Origin: Dyadobacter sp. | Lineage (GTDB): Bacteria; Bacteroidota; Bacteroidia; Cytophagales; Spirosomataceae | Assembly (NCBI RefSeq): GCF_017744695.1 | Contig: NZ_JAGIAS010000002.1 | Location: forward strand, 310,001-374,000 | DNA: 64,000 bases | Reading direction: 5' to 3' | Shown here: piece by piece, positions 55,242 through 64,000 of the stretch | Layout: each line of letters starts with the position of its first letter | Position numbering within the stretch: the first letter of the stretch is position 1 | Program-made: the position numbers and the translations under genes | Notes under the pieces: model-generated | The model's input: the letters and a program-made list of their open reading frames with translations, nothing else | The model's database searches: none | Told to the model about the DNA's origin: nothing

Positions 55242-57344
55242 ATGAAAACTTTTACGCTCGTTATTTGCTTTCTGCTTTCAGCAATTGCCTCCTATGCTGC
55301 CGGGCGCACGACCGCCGAACCGTTTACCATTTGCCTTGAAGCCGAAAATGCCGATGGCAACGGGCCCATCTCACCGGATCCCAATGCTTCCAATGGCCTG
55401 ACCCGCGGCGCCCGCGATTCGTCGGCTTATTGGGTGACCTACCAAACCGACGTTCCGATTACCGGCAAGTACCTGATCACCCTTCGATATTATGCCGAGC
55501 AAGATTCGCCCGTGAATGTGGCAGTCAATAACGGCACAGCGACGCAGGTGAATCTTCCCGCTTCAAATTCCTGGAACATTGTATGGCGCGAACATACGTT
55601 TGAGGTAGACCTGCACGCCGGGAATAACTGGATCCGCATTTCGGAGCTGCCGGGATACAACGTCAGACAGGATAAGACCTGCTGGACGGAAAATGGCCCA
55701 AGCGATCCGAACTGCGACTTTGACGTAACCGCGTCGGTATCCGACCCTACGCCGCAATGCTCCGAAAGCATTACGTTTACCGCAAATTGCTCAGGGCCAT
55801 GCGATGGCGTAACGTACGACTGGTCGGGTGGCGGACTTAATTTTTCGGGCCAGTCTGTCTCTGTGCCTGCACCTAATGTGGGCGCGGCATATAATTATTT
55901 TCTTACCGCCAGCAAAGAAGGTTGCGGGCCGATGACTTCGAAGGTTTTGGTTACGGTCAGCTGCGATCCAACCCCTACCGGGCCATTCAGCACTTGCGTG
56001 GAAGCGGAAAATTCGAACAGCGACGGCGAAGTCACCGACGACCCCAATGCGTCGAACGGCAAGACCCGCGGCACTCAGAACGGCCCGAGCTATTTTGTTG
56101 AATATCAAATCGATGGTGTAAAAGTAACAGGACCACACCAGGTAACGCTGCGTTATTATTCGACGCAGCCTACCGGCATTGCGATCAGCGTCAACGGTGA
56201 GGAGACTGCGCCGCTGACCGGTCTGGCCGCATCCGGCTCATGGAATGTCGTGTGGGCTGAAAAAACCTACAATTTCACCTTGAAGGAAGGCAGTAATAAG
56301 ATCCGCATATGGAGTGGATTTGGTTACCCCGTGATCCGTCAGGACAGAATTTGCGTTACCGGAAGCGGTGGAACCGGAAACCCGCCGACGTGCGATTTTA
56401 GTATCGAGGTGGGCGCCTCGACGCTAACGCCAGCATGTTCGACGACCGTATTCGTGGGTGCTGGTTGTACCGGTGCCGATTGCCCGTCGGTATCCTACCA
56501 ATGGCTTGGCCAGGGCATGAATTCAACATTTGCTTCCGCTACTATTTTGCCACCTTACACCAATGGCACATTTACCTACACTTTAATTGCTACGAAGAAT
56601 GCCTGCGCACCGGTTGTCAAAACGCTTGATATAACCGTCAGCAATTGTGGCCCCTCCGGACCATTCAACGTATGCACGGAAGCCGAATGGTCGGCCAGTA
56701 ACGGCCCTACCACCAGTGATCCGAACGCATCGAACGGACAAACAAAAGGTGCCCAAAACAATTATGATTACTACGTGGAATATTACGTACCGGATGTGCC
56801 CGTGTCGGGGCTGTATCCCGTTACATTGCGTTACTACGCCGAGCCGAATGCACAAGTAAGCGTGTCAGTGAACGGAAACGTGGCGATTCCTGCCTTGCAG
56901 TTACCTCCCACTTACAGCTGGAACATCGTGTGGCGCGAAGAGACATTCTACGTCAATCTGCCCGTCGGCAACAGCAAGATCCGCATTCAGGGATTGCCGG
57001 GCGCTGCTACCCGCCAGGATAAGCTTTGCGTTCGGAACGTCCAGAACAATGCACGTATGGCGGTACCGGAGCTGGTTCAGGGACAGAGCGATACACCGGC
57101 GCTACAAGCCTACCCTAACCCCGCCACTGGCGAATTTAAAGCCTTATTCAATCTGAAAACAGGTGAGGCTGCAACGATACGGGTAACCGACGTTCAGGGT
57201 AAGATCTGGCATACGCAGGGTGTGAAAGGCAAGGGCGCACACGAAGAACGCATCAAGCTCGACAATGCGCCGGCTGGTATCTACATTCTCCAGGTGAAGA
57301 AACCGGATTCGGTCGAAACGAAGAAAATTTTACTCACACGTTAA
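55242..57344 (+). CDS. Secreted protein with three carbohydrate-binding-like modules and a T9SS sorting domain
   Basis: The 700-residue protein has a signal peptide (MKTFTLVICFLLSAIASYA) and three similar modules spaced about 220-225 residues apart, starting near residues 31, 250 and 476 (C.EAEN/W, DPNASNG.T.G, YYVEYY, RYYA, W.IVW.E..F.V.L). This resembles CBM6/CBM35-type sugar-binding domains. Between the modules lie PKD- or Ig-like parts with paired cysteines (about 168-245 and 390-465). A T9SS type A domain ends the protein (about 620-700). No catalytic domain is present. It is exported by T9SS and may hold polysaccharides at the cell surface. Confidence 0.8.
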   Translation: MKTFTLVICFLLSAIASYAAGRTTAEPFTICLEAENADGNGPISPDPNASNGLTRGARDSSAYWVTYQTDVPITGKYLITLRYYAEQDSPVNVAVNNGTATQVNLPASNSWNIVWREHTFEVDLHAGNNWIRISELPGYNVRQDKTCWTENGPSDPNCDFDVTASVSDPTPQCSESITFTANCSGPCDGVTYDWSGGGLNFSGQSVSVPAPNVGAAYNYFLTASKEGCGPMTSKVLVTVSCDPTPTGPFSTCVEAENSNSDGEVTDDPNASNGKTRGTQNGPSYFVEYQIDGVKVTGPHQVTLRYYSTQPTGIAISVNGEETAPLTGLAASGSWNVVWAEKTYNFTLKEGSNKIRIWSGFGYPVIRQDRICVTGSGGTGNPPTCDFSIEVGASTLTPACSTTVFVGAGCTGADCPSVSYQWLGQGMNSTFASATILPPYTNGTFTYTLIATKNACAPVVKTLDITVSNCGPSGPFNVCTEAEWSASNGPTTSDPNASNGQTKGAQNNYDYYVEYYVPDVPVSGLYPVTLRYYAEPNAQVSVSVNGNVAIPALQLPPTYSWNIVWREETFYVNLPVGNSKIRIQGLPGAATRQDKLCVRNVQNNARMAVPELVQGQSDTPALQAYPNPATGEFKALFNLKTGEAATIRVTDVQGKIWHTQGVKGKGAHEERIKLDNAPAGIYILQVKKPDSVETKKILLTR

Positions 57345-57349
57345 ATGCA

Positions 57350-57381
57350 AAAGCGGTTGCCCATTCCCAGGCAACCGCTTT
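57350..57381. terminator. Bidirectional terminator between the CBM protein and M61 genes
   Basis: AAAGCGGTTGCC (57350-57361), an 8-base loop, GGCAACCGCTTT (57370-57381): a perfect 12-bp stem between two convergent genes. It serves as a terminator in both directions. Confidence 0.88.
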
Positions 57382-57385
57382 CACT

Positions 57386-59206
57386 TTACTTCCATTTGCT
57401 TCCCAGCCAGGCCTTTCGAAACGTTTCCATTTCCGGCGTGACTGTTTTTCGTGCTTGTTCGTACGTCACAACCTCCCATCGCGGATTTTGGATCATATCC
57501 AGCACGGCTGTTTTCTTTTCGTCGCGATGCATGTATTCAACGGTAATCTGGTCGCCGGGTTTGTGACTGTTGAGCATTGAAAGGAGTTCGTCATTTTTAG
57601 AGATCGCCTTTCCGTCCACTTTCAGTATCTCGTCATCGATATCAAGCCCGGCTTTATAAAGCGGTGATCCAATGGTTGTGTTGCTGGTGATCGTCAACCC
57701 GGTGCCTTCCTTGTATCGAACGAAATCGCCGATCCAGGCCTGGCCCTCAAACCGCCTTTTCAACAATAAACCGGCCTTGGCGAGCAACGGTGCGTAATCC
57801 AGCGACTCGTGCCCATTGACATATTTTGCAAAAAACTGCTGCGCAAATCCTTTATCCCCGGTGTACGCTGCTAAAACCGTTTCCAGGTCGGCGACATTGT
57901 AAGCGATCTCGGGTTTCCCATGCTTTACCCAAACGGCCTTCATAAAATCATCGAGATTCAGCCCCTTCCCTCTTAATTGAAGGTCCAATGCGAGCGCCAC
58001 CGATGCTCCGTAGGGATAATAAGAAGTATAAATATTGGGATAATTCGTCTTATCGATCGCCACGCCCGCATCTACAAAAACGGCATTGCTGCTCGCCTGT
58101 ACGGGCGAAATGCGCGTCGCCCCGACGGTGTTTTCTTTTGTATTCACCAGGGATGTCAGGGTACGGCAATACTCTTCCAGCGAATCGAACCCGGCCCTTT
58201 CGAGTAGTAATTCACCATAATATTGGGTGAAACCTTCGGCGAACCAGAGTTCGAAACTCATATTGCTTTTTTCAAAATTGAAAGGTTCCAGCGTTTTCGG
58301 GCGGATACGCTCGACGTTCCAGGTATGGAAGAACTCGTGCGAGAACACGCCCAGCAGATTGTCGGAACCGTCGAAGGCCACCGGCAGGGTGATCATCGTA
58401 CTGTTGCGGTGCTCCATACCATCGCCTTTTACATAGGGATTAATACTGGCCAGAAAAGTATAGCTGCCATTATCAAACGCCGGAAATTCACCAAAAACCA
58501 TACGCGCCTCTTCGGTAATGCGCTTTATTTTCCCGGCGAATGCGGTAGCGAGCGAATCACTACCTTTCGCCTCCAACGCCAGCCTGAACTGTGACGGCTT
58601 GTTGCCGGCATTAGGTACTGTCCATTCCTTGATCGTCAGCTGACCGATTTTGGTGGGCGAATCCATGAAGTACTGCAAATCGGGCGCGGTGAAAACGTTT
58701 GCGTCGCCGGTTGTTTTGAGCTGGGTAGCGATCGTCCATGAGTTGGGTTTCGGCAGGTTGAATGCAACGGTAATCGGCGCCTTTTCCAACTCCTTCACCC
58801 ACATGAATGTAGCCGGCATATTCAAATGCACGCTGCTGGCGTCGATTCCGGCATAGGTACCGTCGGGGTGGTTGGCATACAAAGTGTATTCGACCTTCAC
58901 AAAACCATTGACCGCCGCAATTTTATACACATCGCCATCCACACGTTGTACCGGAACCGGTTTGCCCGATTTATCGAATGCCACCACGTCATAGACATTC
59001 TTCCCATATTCGTGCGTCGCATACCTGCCCGGAGAAGAGCGCGACATCCTGAAATGGAGTTCTTTTTGTGGCGCATCCGACACGCTCAGCCCAATGCGGG
59101 CTTCGTGATGAACGATATTGGGAAAGGACACATCATAGCGGATCGACTGCGCGAATGCGTATGAGCATAACGCGGGAGTGGCAAACAATAGGGCCAGTTT
59201 TTTCAT
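57386..59206 (-). CDS. M61-family aminopeptidase with PDZ domain
   Basis: The 606-residue protein has a signal peptide (MKKLALLFATPALCSYAFAQ), an N-terminal beta domain, the zinc motif HEFFHTWNVERI (HExxH; the third ligand probably in LWFAEGFTQYYGE) near residues 295-325, and a PDZ domain towards the C-terminus (about 505-570; GSPLYKAGLDIDDEILKVDG). This is the M61 (glycyl aminopeptidase) layout, a periplasmic or secreted peptidase. It has no sorting domain, in contrast to the M64 proteins. Substrate unknown. Confidence 0.9.
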   Translation of the reverse strand: MKKLALLFATPALCSYAFAQSIRYDVSFPNIVHHEARIGLSVSDAPQKELHFRMSRSSPGRYATHEYGKNVYDVVAFDKSGKPVPVQRVDGDVYKIAAVNGFVKVEYTLYANHPDGTYAGIDASSVHLNMPATFMWVKELEKAPITVAFNLPKPNSWTIATQLKTTGDANVFTAPDLQYFMDSPTKIGQLTIKEWTVPNAGNKPSQFRLALEAKGSDSLATAFAGKIKRITEEARMVFGEFPAFDNGSYTFLASINPYVKGDGMEHRNSTMITLPVAFDGSDNLLGVFSHEFFHTWNVERIRPKTLEPFNFEKSNMSFELWFAEGFTQYYGELLLERAGFDSLEEYCRTLTSLVNTKENTVGATRISPVQASSNAVFVDAGVAIDKTNYPNIYTSYYPYGASVALALDLQLRGKGLNLDDFMKAVWVKHGKPEIAYNVADLETVLAAYTGDKGFAQQFFAKYVNGHESLDYAPLLAKAGLLLKRRFEGQAWIGDFVRYKEGTGLTITSNTTIGSPLYKAGLDIDDEILKVDGKAISKNDELLSMLNSHKPGDQITVEYMHRDEKKTAVLDMIQNPRWEVVTYEQARKTVTPEMETFRKAWLGSKWK

Positions 59207-59352
59207 GGACTGATCAAGTGATTTTGAAGTGACAAGGCACCAATTTAATCCAATAACCGAACATTTGAAGCGCTCATACAGCTACTAACCCGATTATTGC
59301 TTAATTTTTCCGGCTCAAATCCCATTAAAACTTTAAATAGTATCGACCTTTC

Positions 59353-60042
59353 ATGAAGAAATTGTTCCTTCCACTCGCCCTGACCCTCGCTATCACCTCG
59401 CAACACGCTTACAGCCAAACGAAAGCGCTTTTCAATGGAAAAGACCTGAAAGGATGGCACGTCGATGTGCCCGAAATGGACAAAGACCCGAAGGCTGTCA
59501 ACCCGTTCCTCGTGCGCAATGGCCTGCTCGTGAGCCTGGGAACACCCGGCGGGCACCTGATCACGGACGCGCAGTACGAGAACTTCCGGTTTACCTATCA
59601 ATACCGCTTCGCAGGCAAGCCCGGCAATTGCGGCGCGCTGGTATTCGTTTCCAAACCGCGTGATTTGTATGAGATGTTTCCCAAATCCATCGAAATACAA
59701 ATGATGCACCAGAATGCGGGTGATTTCTGGTGTATTCAGGAAGACATTACTGTTCCCGATATGGAGAAACGCCGCGGGCCGAAGGAAAAATGGGGCGTGA
59801 ACGGCGATAAGCTCCGCCGCATTCCTAACCTTACCGATGGCACCGAAAAGCCATTGGGCGAATGGAATTCGATGGTGATAGAATGTGTTAAGAATTCGAT
59901 AAAAGTATGGCTCAATGGCGTGTTGGTCAACTACGGCTATGACGCGACGGCTTCAAAAGGCCAGATCGCATTACAGTCGGAGGGCTCGGAAGTTGAGTTC
60001 AAGGATATTAAACTGACGCCGATTAAAGCGCTTTCCAAATAA
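59353..60042 (+). CDS. Exported DUF1080 (3-keto-disaccharide hydrolase-like) protein
   Basis: The 229-residue protein has a signal peptide (MKKLFLPLALTLAITSQHAYSQ) and the DUF1080 lectin-like fold: ALFNGKDLKGWHVDVPEMDK, FRFTYQYRFAGKPGNCGALV, YEMFPKSIEIQMMHQNAGDF and GQIALQSEGSEVEFKDIKL. Members hydrolyse 3-keto-glycosides or bind glycans. The 3' end shares one base with the start of lspA (TAATG), so both are cotranscribed; that is probably due to operon sharing rather than a joint function. The role in sugar use is plausible. Confidence 0.85.
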   Translation: MKKLFLPLALTLAITSQHAYSQTKALFNGKDLKGWHVDVPEMDKDPKAVNPFLVRNGLLVSLGTPGGHLITDAQYENFRFTYQYRFAGKPGNCGALVFVSKPRDLYEMFPKSIEIQMMHQNAGDFWCIQEDITVPDMEKRRGPKEKWGVNGDKLRRIPNLTDGTEKPLGEWNSMVIECVKNSIKVWLNGVLVNYGYDATASKGQIALQSEGSEVEFKDIKLTPIKALSK

Positions 60043-60554
60043 TGAACCTTCAATCAAACCGTCTGATCAGGAATATCTCTATTGTCGTGGTCTTGATCGC
60101 CAATATCGGCTGCGATCAGATCTCGAAAAGCGTGGTTAGGGAAAACGTGGGCTTCTACCAAACGATTCACGTTATCAAGGATTACGTAACCATTACCTAT
60201 GTCGAAAATACAGGCGCATTCCTCAGCATTGGAAGCTCCTTGCCTGATTCGATCAAGGTATTTGTGTTATCCGTCATCCCGCTGATCGCGCTGCTGTTCG
60301 GCATCATTTATTTATTGACCAAAAAGAACCTGACCTGGCTAAGTGCCCTTGCATTAAGTTTCGCCATTGGCGGCGGTATCGGGAATATCTACGACCGCCT
60401 CGTTCACGGCTCGGTCACCGATTTCATGCATATCAATTTCGGGCTGTTTCAAACCGGCATATTCAATATGGCCGACGTTTCGATTATGACAGGGATGTTC
60501 ATTTTTCTCTACCAGTCATATAGCAGACAAAAGTCGAAGTTTCCCGGGATTTGA
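60042..60554 (+). CDS. lspA: Lipoprotein signal peptidase (signal peptidase II)
   Basis: The 170-residue inner-membrane aspartic protease cleaves the signal peptide of lipoproteins after lipidation, including the efflux adaptor and the lipoprotein of this window. There are about four transmembrane helices (near residues 10-28, 68-92, 102-120 and 138-160). The conserved blocks are ENTGAFLSIG, GGIGNIYDRLVHGSVTDFMH (first catalytic aspartate in the VTDF) and FNMADVSIMTG (second aspartate). Length typical. It overlaps DUF1080 by one base. Confidence 0.92.
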   Translation: MNLQSNRLIRNISIVVVLIANIGCDQISKSVVRENVGFYQTIHVIKDYVTITYVENTGAFLSIGSSLPDSIKVFVLSVIPLIALLFGIIYLLTKKNLTWLSALALSFAIGGGIGNIYDRLVHGSVTDFMHINFGLFQTGIFNMADVSIMTGMFIFLYQSYSRQKSKFPGI

Positions 60555-61117
60555 GGTAACATTTGCAATGCGGCGGCGCAGTTCGTCCACATTGCAGTTC
60601 ATCAACATTAATGCGTGGCGCCGTTTTTGTTGTTACATGCCCGACGGCATTTCCGATTGTGGCTAACCATTTTGTTACAAATCTTACGCGCCGCTGGCGC
60701 TTGGCGCAAAGATTTATAGTACCGCCAACTACATAGCATTGGTAGCAAACAGCTGACCAAACAATACACCGACAAGCGCCAGCGGCGCGTAAGATTTGTA
60801 GAACAGAATTGGTGCATTGAGAATGTCGTAATGCGATCACGTTTTGTTCGCGTATGCATCGCAAGTGCCGTTAGGCACGGAACATTGGTAGCAATCCGCC
60901 GCATTCATCACGGATTAAATGCCGCCAGGCATGTAGCGGTCATGCAAAAGAAAGCCCCGGCAGGGATGTAAAATCGTTGGAATTATGAAAATCCTATAAA
61001 CAGGAGGCGCCTCCCGAGCCTTTAAATTGCGGGAATCTGTATTGCTGCAAGCAGGTTGCCCCGGGGTATTTCTATCCGATATTTCAAACCTGGACGACTG
61101 CATTTCAAACTAAAAAC
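60555..61117. repeat. Repeat-rich intergenic block with tagged hairpins
   Basis: No gene is supported in this 563-base stretch. It contains a 28-bp perfect inverted repeat (60676-60703 with 60773-60800), two copies of the tag ATTGGTAGCAA (60738-60748 and 60884-60894), the second preceded by the hairpin GTGCCGTTAGGCAC (60865-60878), a further ATGCCGCCAGGCAT palindrome near 60920, and the tagged hairpin CTATAAACAGGAGGCGCCTC from 60994 on. Several members of one non-coding repeat family seem to be inserted side by side. Confidence 0.75.
60676..60800. repeat. 28-bp perfect inverted repeat
   Basis: TACAAATCTTACGCGCCGCT and on to 60703 is the exact inverse complement of 60773-60800. The 69-base interior holds one copy of the ATTGGTAGCAA tag. 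The arms are GC-rich in their inner part and could form a hairpin or cruciform. No open frame or terminator context explains it. Confidence 0.95.
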
Positions 61118-61150
61118 AAAAATGGCTCCCGATGATCAGGAGCCATTTTT
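61118..61150 (-). terminator. Terminator of the aconitase gene
   Basis: AAAAATGGCTCC (61118-61129), a 9-base loop, GGAGCCATTTTT (61139-61150): a perfect 12-bp stem with A and T flanks, 23 bases past the aconitase stop on the minus strand. It also stops plus-strand transcription from the repeat block. Confidence 0.88.
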
Positions 61151-61173
61151 ACATTTTGGAATAATACGTGCTA

Positions 61174-63441
61174 CTAAGCGCCAACCGATTTGCGGATGAT
61201 ATTCAATGCAGAACCTGCTTTGAACCATTCGATTTGCTGGGCATTGTAGGTATGGTTTACAGGGAATTCCTCGGTGGTACCGTCGTTGTGGTGCAACACG
61301 ATTGTCAGAGGTTGTCCTTCTGCAAATGTTTCCAAACCCAGGATATCGATCGTATCGTCCTCCTGAATCTTGTCGTAATCTGCTGTATTCACGAACGTCA
61401 GCGCCAACATACCTTGCTTTTTCAGGTTGGTTTCGTGGATACGTGCGAAAGATTTGGTCAAAATCGCGCGTACGCCCAGGAAACGAGGCTCCATCGCCGC
61501 GTGCTCGCGTGAGGAACCTTCCCCGTAGTTTTCATCACCCACTACGATCGTACCGATGCCGTGTGCTTTGTAGTCACGCTGCACTGCCGGTACTTCCGAG
61601 TATTGGTTGGTAAGCTGGTTTTTGATGGTGTTGGTTTTCTCGTTGTAGTAGTTAACCGCACCGATCAGCATATTGTTCGAGATATTATCGAGGTGTCCTC
61701 GGTATTTCAACCACGGGCCGGCCATTGAAATATGGTCGGTGGTACACTTGCCTTTTGCCTTGATCAGGAGCTTCAAACCGGTAAGGTCCGTTCCTTCCCA
61801 GGCCGGGAATGGTTCGAGCAACTGCAAGCGGTCCGAAGCAGGACTAACCAACACCTGGACTTTGCTGCCGTCTTCCGCAGGAGCCTGGTAACCGGCGTCT
61901 TCTACGGCGAAACCTTTGGTAGGCAGTTCCAGACCCGTCGGTTCGTCGAGCAAAACCTCTTCACCGTCGGTATTCACCAATTTATCAACACGCGGATCGA
62001 ACGTAAGGCGTCCTGCAATGGCCATGGCGGTTACGATCTCGGGCGAGGCAACAAACGAGTGCGTATTAGGGTTACCATCGGCACGTTTCGAGAAGTTGCG
62101 GTTGAATGAGGTGATAATCGAGTTTTTCTCTCCTTTTTCCGCACCATGGCGCGCCCATTGGCCGATACAAGGTCCGCAGGCATTCGCCAGCACTACCCCA
62201 CCGATTTTTTCGAATGTATCCAGGAACCCGTCGCGTTCTACCGTGTACCGCACCTGCTCCGAGCCGGGCGTAATGGTATATTCCGAGGTTACCTGCAATT
62301 TCTTCTCAACCGCCTGCCGGGCCAGTGAAGCTGCGCGGCTTACGTCTTCATAGGAAGAGTTGGTACAAGAGCCGATCAGACCTACCGAAAGCACTTCCGG
62401 CCATCCGTTTTCCTTTACTGCCGTAGCGAATTTGGAAAGCGGCCAGGCCAGGTCCGGTGTGAATGGGCCATTGATATGTGGTTCCAAAGTGGAAAGGTCC
62501 AGTTCCAGGAGCTGGTCGTAGTAAGCTGCGGGATCTGCATACACCTCATCGTCGGAACGAAGGTATTCTTTGATCTTATCCGCCGCATCGGCTACATCCG
62601 CGCGTTCCGTGGCTCTCAGGTAAGCGGCGCTTTTCTCGTCGTATGCAAAGATCGAAGTGGTTGCACCGATTTCCGCACCCATGTTACAGATCGTGCCCTT
62701 ACCGGTAGCAGAAAGGCTTTCAGCACCTTCGCCGAAATATTCTACCACGTAGCCGGTCCCTCCTTTTACGGTCAGCTGGCCAGCCACCCAAAGGATCACG
62801 TCTTTCGCCGCTGTCCATCCGCTCAGTCTGCCGGTCAGTTTTACGCCGATCAGCTTGGGCATTTTCAATTCCCAGGCCAGACCGGACATTACGTCGCTCG
62901 CATCCGCGCCACCCACACCGATCGCGATCATACCCAAACCACCCGCATTAGGCGTGTGGGAATCGGTACCGATCATCATACCGCCTGGGAAAGCGTAGTT
63001 TTCAAGTACCACCTGGTGAATGATACCCGCACCTGCGCGCCAGAAACCGATTCCGTATTTGTTGGAAACGGACGAAAGGAAATCGTATACCTCTTTGTTC
63101 TTATCTACGGCATTCTTCAAATCCTGTGCGGCACCTACTTCGGCCTGAATCAGGTGATCGCAGTGTACCGTAGAGGGAACCGCCACTTTCGGACGACCTG
63201 CCTGCATGAATTGCAGCAGCGCCATTTGCGCGGTAGCATCCTGCATTGCCACACGGTCGGGAGCAAAGTCCACATACGATTTGCCACGTTCGTGGCTTTG
63301 AGTGGCCGTTCCTGCCCACAAGTGGGAGTATAAAATTTTCTCTGACAAGGTCAAAGGCCGCCCCACTACTTTGCGGGCAGCATTAACTCTCTCTTCCATC
63401 CGGGCGTAAACGCCCTTAATCATATCTAAGTCAAATGCCAT
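61174..63441 (-). CDS. Aconitate hydratase (mitochondrial/ACO2-like type)
   Basis: The 755-residue enzyme of the citric acid cycle interconverts citrate and isocitrate with a [4Fe-4S] cluster. The cluster cysteines are in [16 protein letters not shown] (about residue 375) and in [15 protein letters not shown] (about 438-441); the HDL-type active-site loops appear as [14 protein letters not shown] near residue 160 and [14 protein letters not shown] near 660. The length of about 750 residues and the domain order match the mitochondrial-type aconitases, not the 890-residue AcnA. Immediately upstream on the same strand lies acnB, so the cell carries two aconitases. It is cytoplasmic. Confidence 0.93.
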   Translation of the reverse strand: MAFDLDMIKGVYARMEERVNAARKVVGRPLTLSEKILYSHLWAGTATQSHERGKSYVDFAPDRVAMQDATAQMALLQFMQAGRPKVAVPSTVHCDHLIQAEVGAAQDLKNAVDKNKEVYDFLSSVSNKYGIGFWRAGAGIIHQVVLENYAFPGGMMIGTDSHTPNAGGLGMIAIGVGGADASDVMSGLAWELKMPKLIGVKLTGRLSGWTAAKDVILWVAGQLTVKGGTGYVVEYFGEGAESLSATGKGTICNMGAEIGATTSIFAYDEKSAAYLRATERADVADAADKIKEYLRSDDEVYADPAAYYDQLLELDLSTLEPHINGPFTPDLAWPLSKFATAVKENGWPEVLSVGLIGSCTNSSYEDVSRAASLARQAVEKKLQVTSEYTITPGSEQVRYTVERDGFLDTFEKIGGVVLANACGPCIGQWARHGAEKGEKNSIITSFNRNFSKRADGNPNTHSFVASPEIVTAMAIAGRLTFDPRVDKLVNTDGEEVLLDEPTGLELPTKGFAVEDAGYQAPAEDGSKVQVLVSPASDRLQLLEPFPAWEGTDLTGLKLLIKAKGKCTTDHISMAGPWLKYRGHLDNISNNMLIGAVNYYNEKTNTIKNQLTNQYSEVPAVQRDYKAHGIGTIVVGDENYGEGSSREHAAMEPRFLGVRAILTKSFARIHETNLKKQGMLALTFVNTADYDKIQEDDTIDILGLETFAEGQPLTIVLHHNDGTTEEFPVNHTYNAQQIEWFKAGSALNIIRKSVGA

Positions 63442-63496
63442 AGCTCTTAAATTAATGATTACACTTTCACGGTTTCAACAATTGAAACACTAATTA

Positions 63497-64000
63497 CTAT
63501 CTGCTTAGTGCCTTGACAGGAGGTGCGAACTTGGTCAGGTCGATGCCCACCACAGCTGCTTTGTATTCGTCCATATTGGGAATGCGGCCCAAAATGGCTG
63601 ACAATACCACAACCGGTGTGGATGCCAGCAGGGACTCACCCTTTTTACGTTCCGAATCCTCAACAACCCTTCCCTGGAACAAACGCGTCGAGGTTGCCAT
63701 GACGGTATCCCCTTTCGCTGCTTTTTCCTGGTTACCCATGCAAAGGTTACAGCCCGGACGTTCCAGATACATCATGTTTTCGTATTCGGTACGCGCAGCC
63801 ACTTTCGGCGCATTATCGTCGAATTCGAAACCGGAGTATTTCTGCAATACATCCCAGTCACCTTCGGTTTTCAGCTCTTCGATGATATTATAGGTAGGCG
63901 CAGCTACCACCAACGGTGCATGGAACTCCACCTTGCCTTGTTGCTCTTCCAGGTTTTTCAGCATTTGAGATACGATCTTCAAATCGCCTTTGTGAACCAT
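63497..64000 (-). CDS. acnB: Aconitate hydratase B, C-terminal part (cut by the window end)
   Basis: Only the last 167 residues are in the window; the gene continues beyond base 64000. The visible part is the AcnB C-terminus, with the [4Fe-4S] ligands C-x-x-C in ERPGCNLCMGNQEKAAKGDT, followed by VMATSTRLFQGRVVEDS and GIDLTKFAPPVKALSR. AcnB (about 860-930 residues) is an aconitase/2-methylisocitrate dehydratase. The methionine at the window edge is internal, not the start. It lies 55 bases upstream of the other aconitase gene in the same direction, so both may be transcribed together. Confidence 0.9.
   Translation of the reverse strand: MVHKGDLKIVSQMLKNLEEQQGKVEFHAPLVVAAPTYNIIEELKTEGDWDVLQKYSGFEFDDNAPKVAARTEYENMMYLERPGCNLCMGNQEKAAKGDTVMATSTRLFQGRVVEDSERKKGESLLASTPVVVLSAILGRIPNMDEYKAAVVGIDLTKFAPPVKALSR

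Noticed and set aside
62476..63333. 285-codon frame antisense to the aconitase gene
   Set aside because: It mirrors a highly expressed, codon-biased gene. The aconitase motifs on the minus strand are complete, so the frame is a by-product.
63998..64000. Start codon of acnB at the window edge
   Set aside because: The visible 167 residues correspond only to the C-terminal part of the family, so the methionine is internal and the gene continues outside the window.
1..64000. tRNA, rRNA or insertion sequences
   Set aside because: I found no cloverleaf-like pattern, rRNA signature or transposase in any frame; an actual tRNA scan could not be run.

Overview
The window reads as one contiguous stretch of a Bacteroidota chromosome, most likely a Cytophagales/Spirosomaceae-type bacterium (Dyadobacter-like; inferred, no marker gene is present). 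Grounds: C-terminal type IX secretion (T9SS) sorting domains on several secreted proteins, TAnnTTTG promoter elements, almost no Shine-Dalgarno sequences, dispersed GC-rich hairpins carrying a CTATAAAC tag, and family content (M64 and M61 peptidases, DUF1080, MocR regulators, FMN split-barrel proteins). I see no rRNA, tRNA, CRISPR array, transposase or integrase.

Layout. 0-3 kb: exonuclease and bestrophin channel, then two related small secreted proteins. 3-10.5 kb: an AraC regulator and a tripartite efflux operon in the order TolC, RND pump, adaptor; a composite motif recurs before the second small protein and before the efflux operon, and a helically phased repeat block separates TolC from the pump. 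10.4-17.3 kb: envelope proteins, a serine hydrolase, an MFS transporter, an alpha/beta hydrolase and a sugar isomerase-like protein. 17.5-21 kb: an unassigned cluster (coiled-coil protein, membrane-anchored PspA-like coiled-coil protein, single-pass protein with an actin/exopolyphosphatase-like domain, multipass protein). 20.9-23.9 kb: candidate nuclease, RHH/PIN toxin-antitoxin pair and N6-adenine methylase, looking like a small defence island. 24-26.5 kb: TetR, a metal-ligand-free HMA-fold protein and an MFS pump. 26.5-28 kb: a 74-bp perfect palindrome and an orphan ParA/RHH partition pair. 28-32.2 kb: tandem secreted M64 peptidases and a lipoprotein. 32.2-36.1 kb: PLP decarboxylase, NTF2-like, DinB and a MocR regulator. 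36-40.5 kb: MazEF-like pair, Zn/Cd P-type ATPase, FMN split-barrel protein, XRE regulator facing a small unknown gene. 40.5-52.9 kb: MFS/MocR pair, second FMN split-barrel protein, TPR protein, methyltransferase, YceI with AraC, cytochrome c, rhodanese, ECF sigma factor with membrane partner, GNAT, thioredoxin-fold protein. 53-57.3 kb: the radical-SAM/partner DNA-repair pair and a three-module T9SS cargo protein. 57.4-64 kb: M61 peptidase, DUF1080, LspA, a repeat-rich intergenic block and two aconitases, the second cut by the window end.

Most worth following: the 17.5-21 kb cluster, the 10-bp phased inverted repeat arrays at 5.75-5.96 kb, the EF-hand loop inside the RND pump, the nuclease/toxin-antitoxin/methylase island, and the homogenised sorting domains of the tandem M64 peptidases. 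All family calls come from motif recognition by eye; none was checked against a database.
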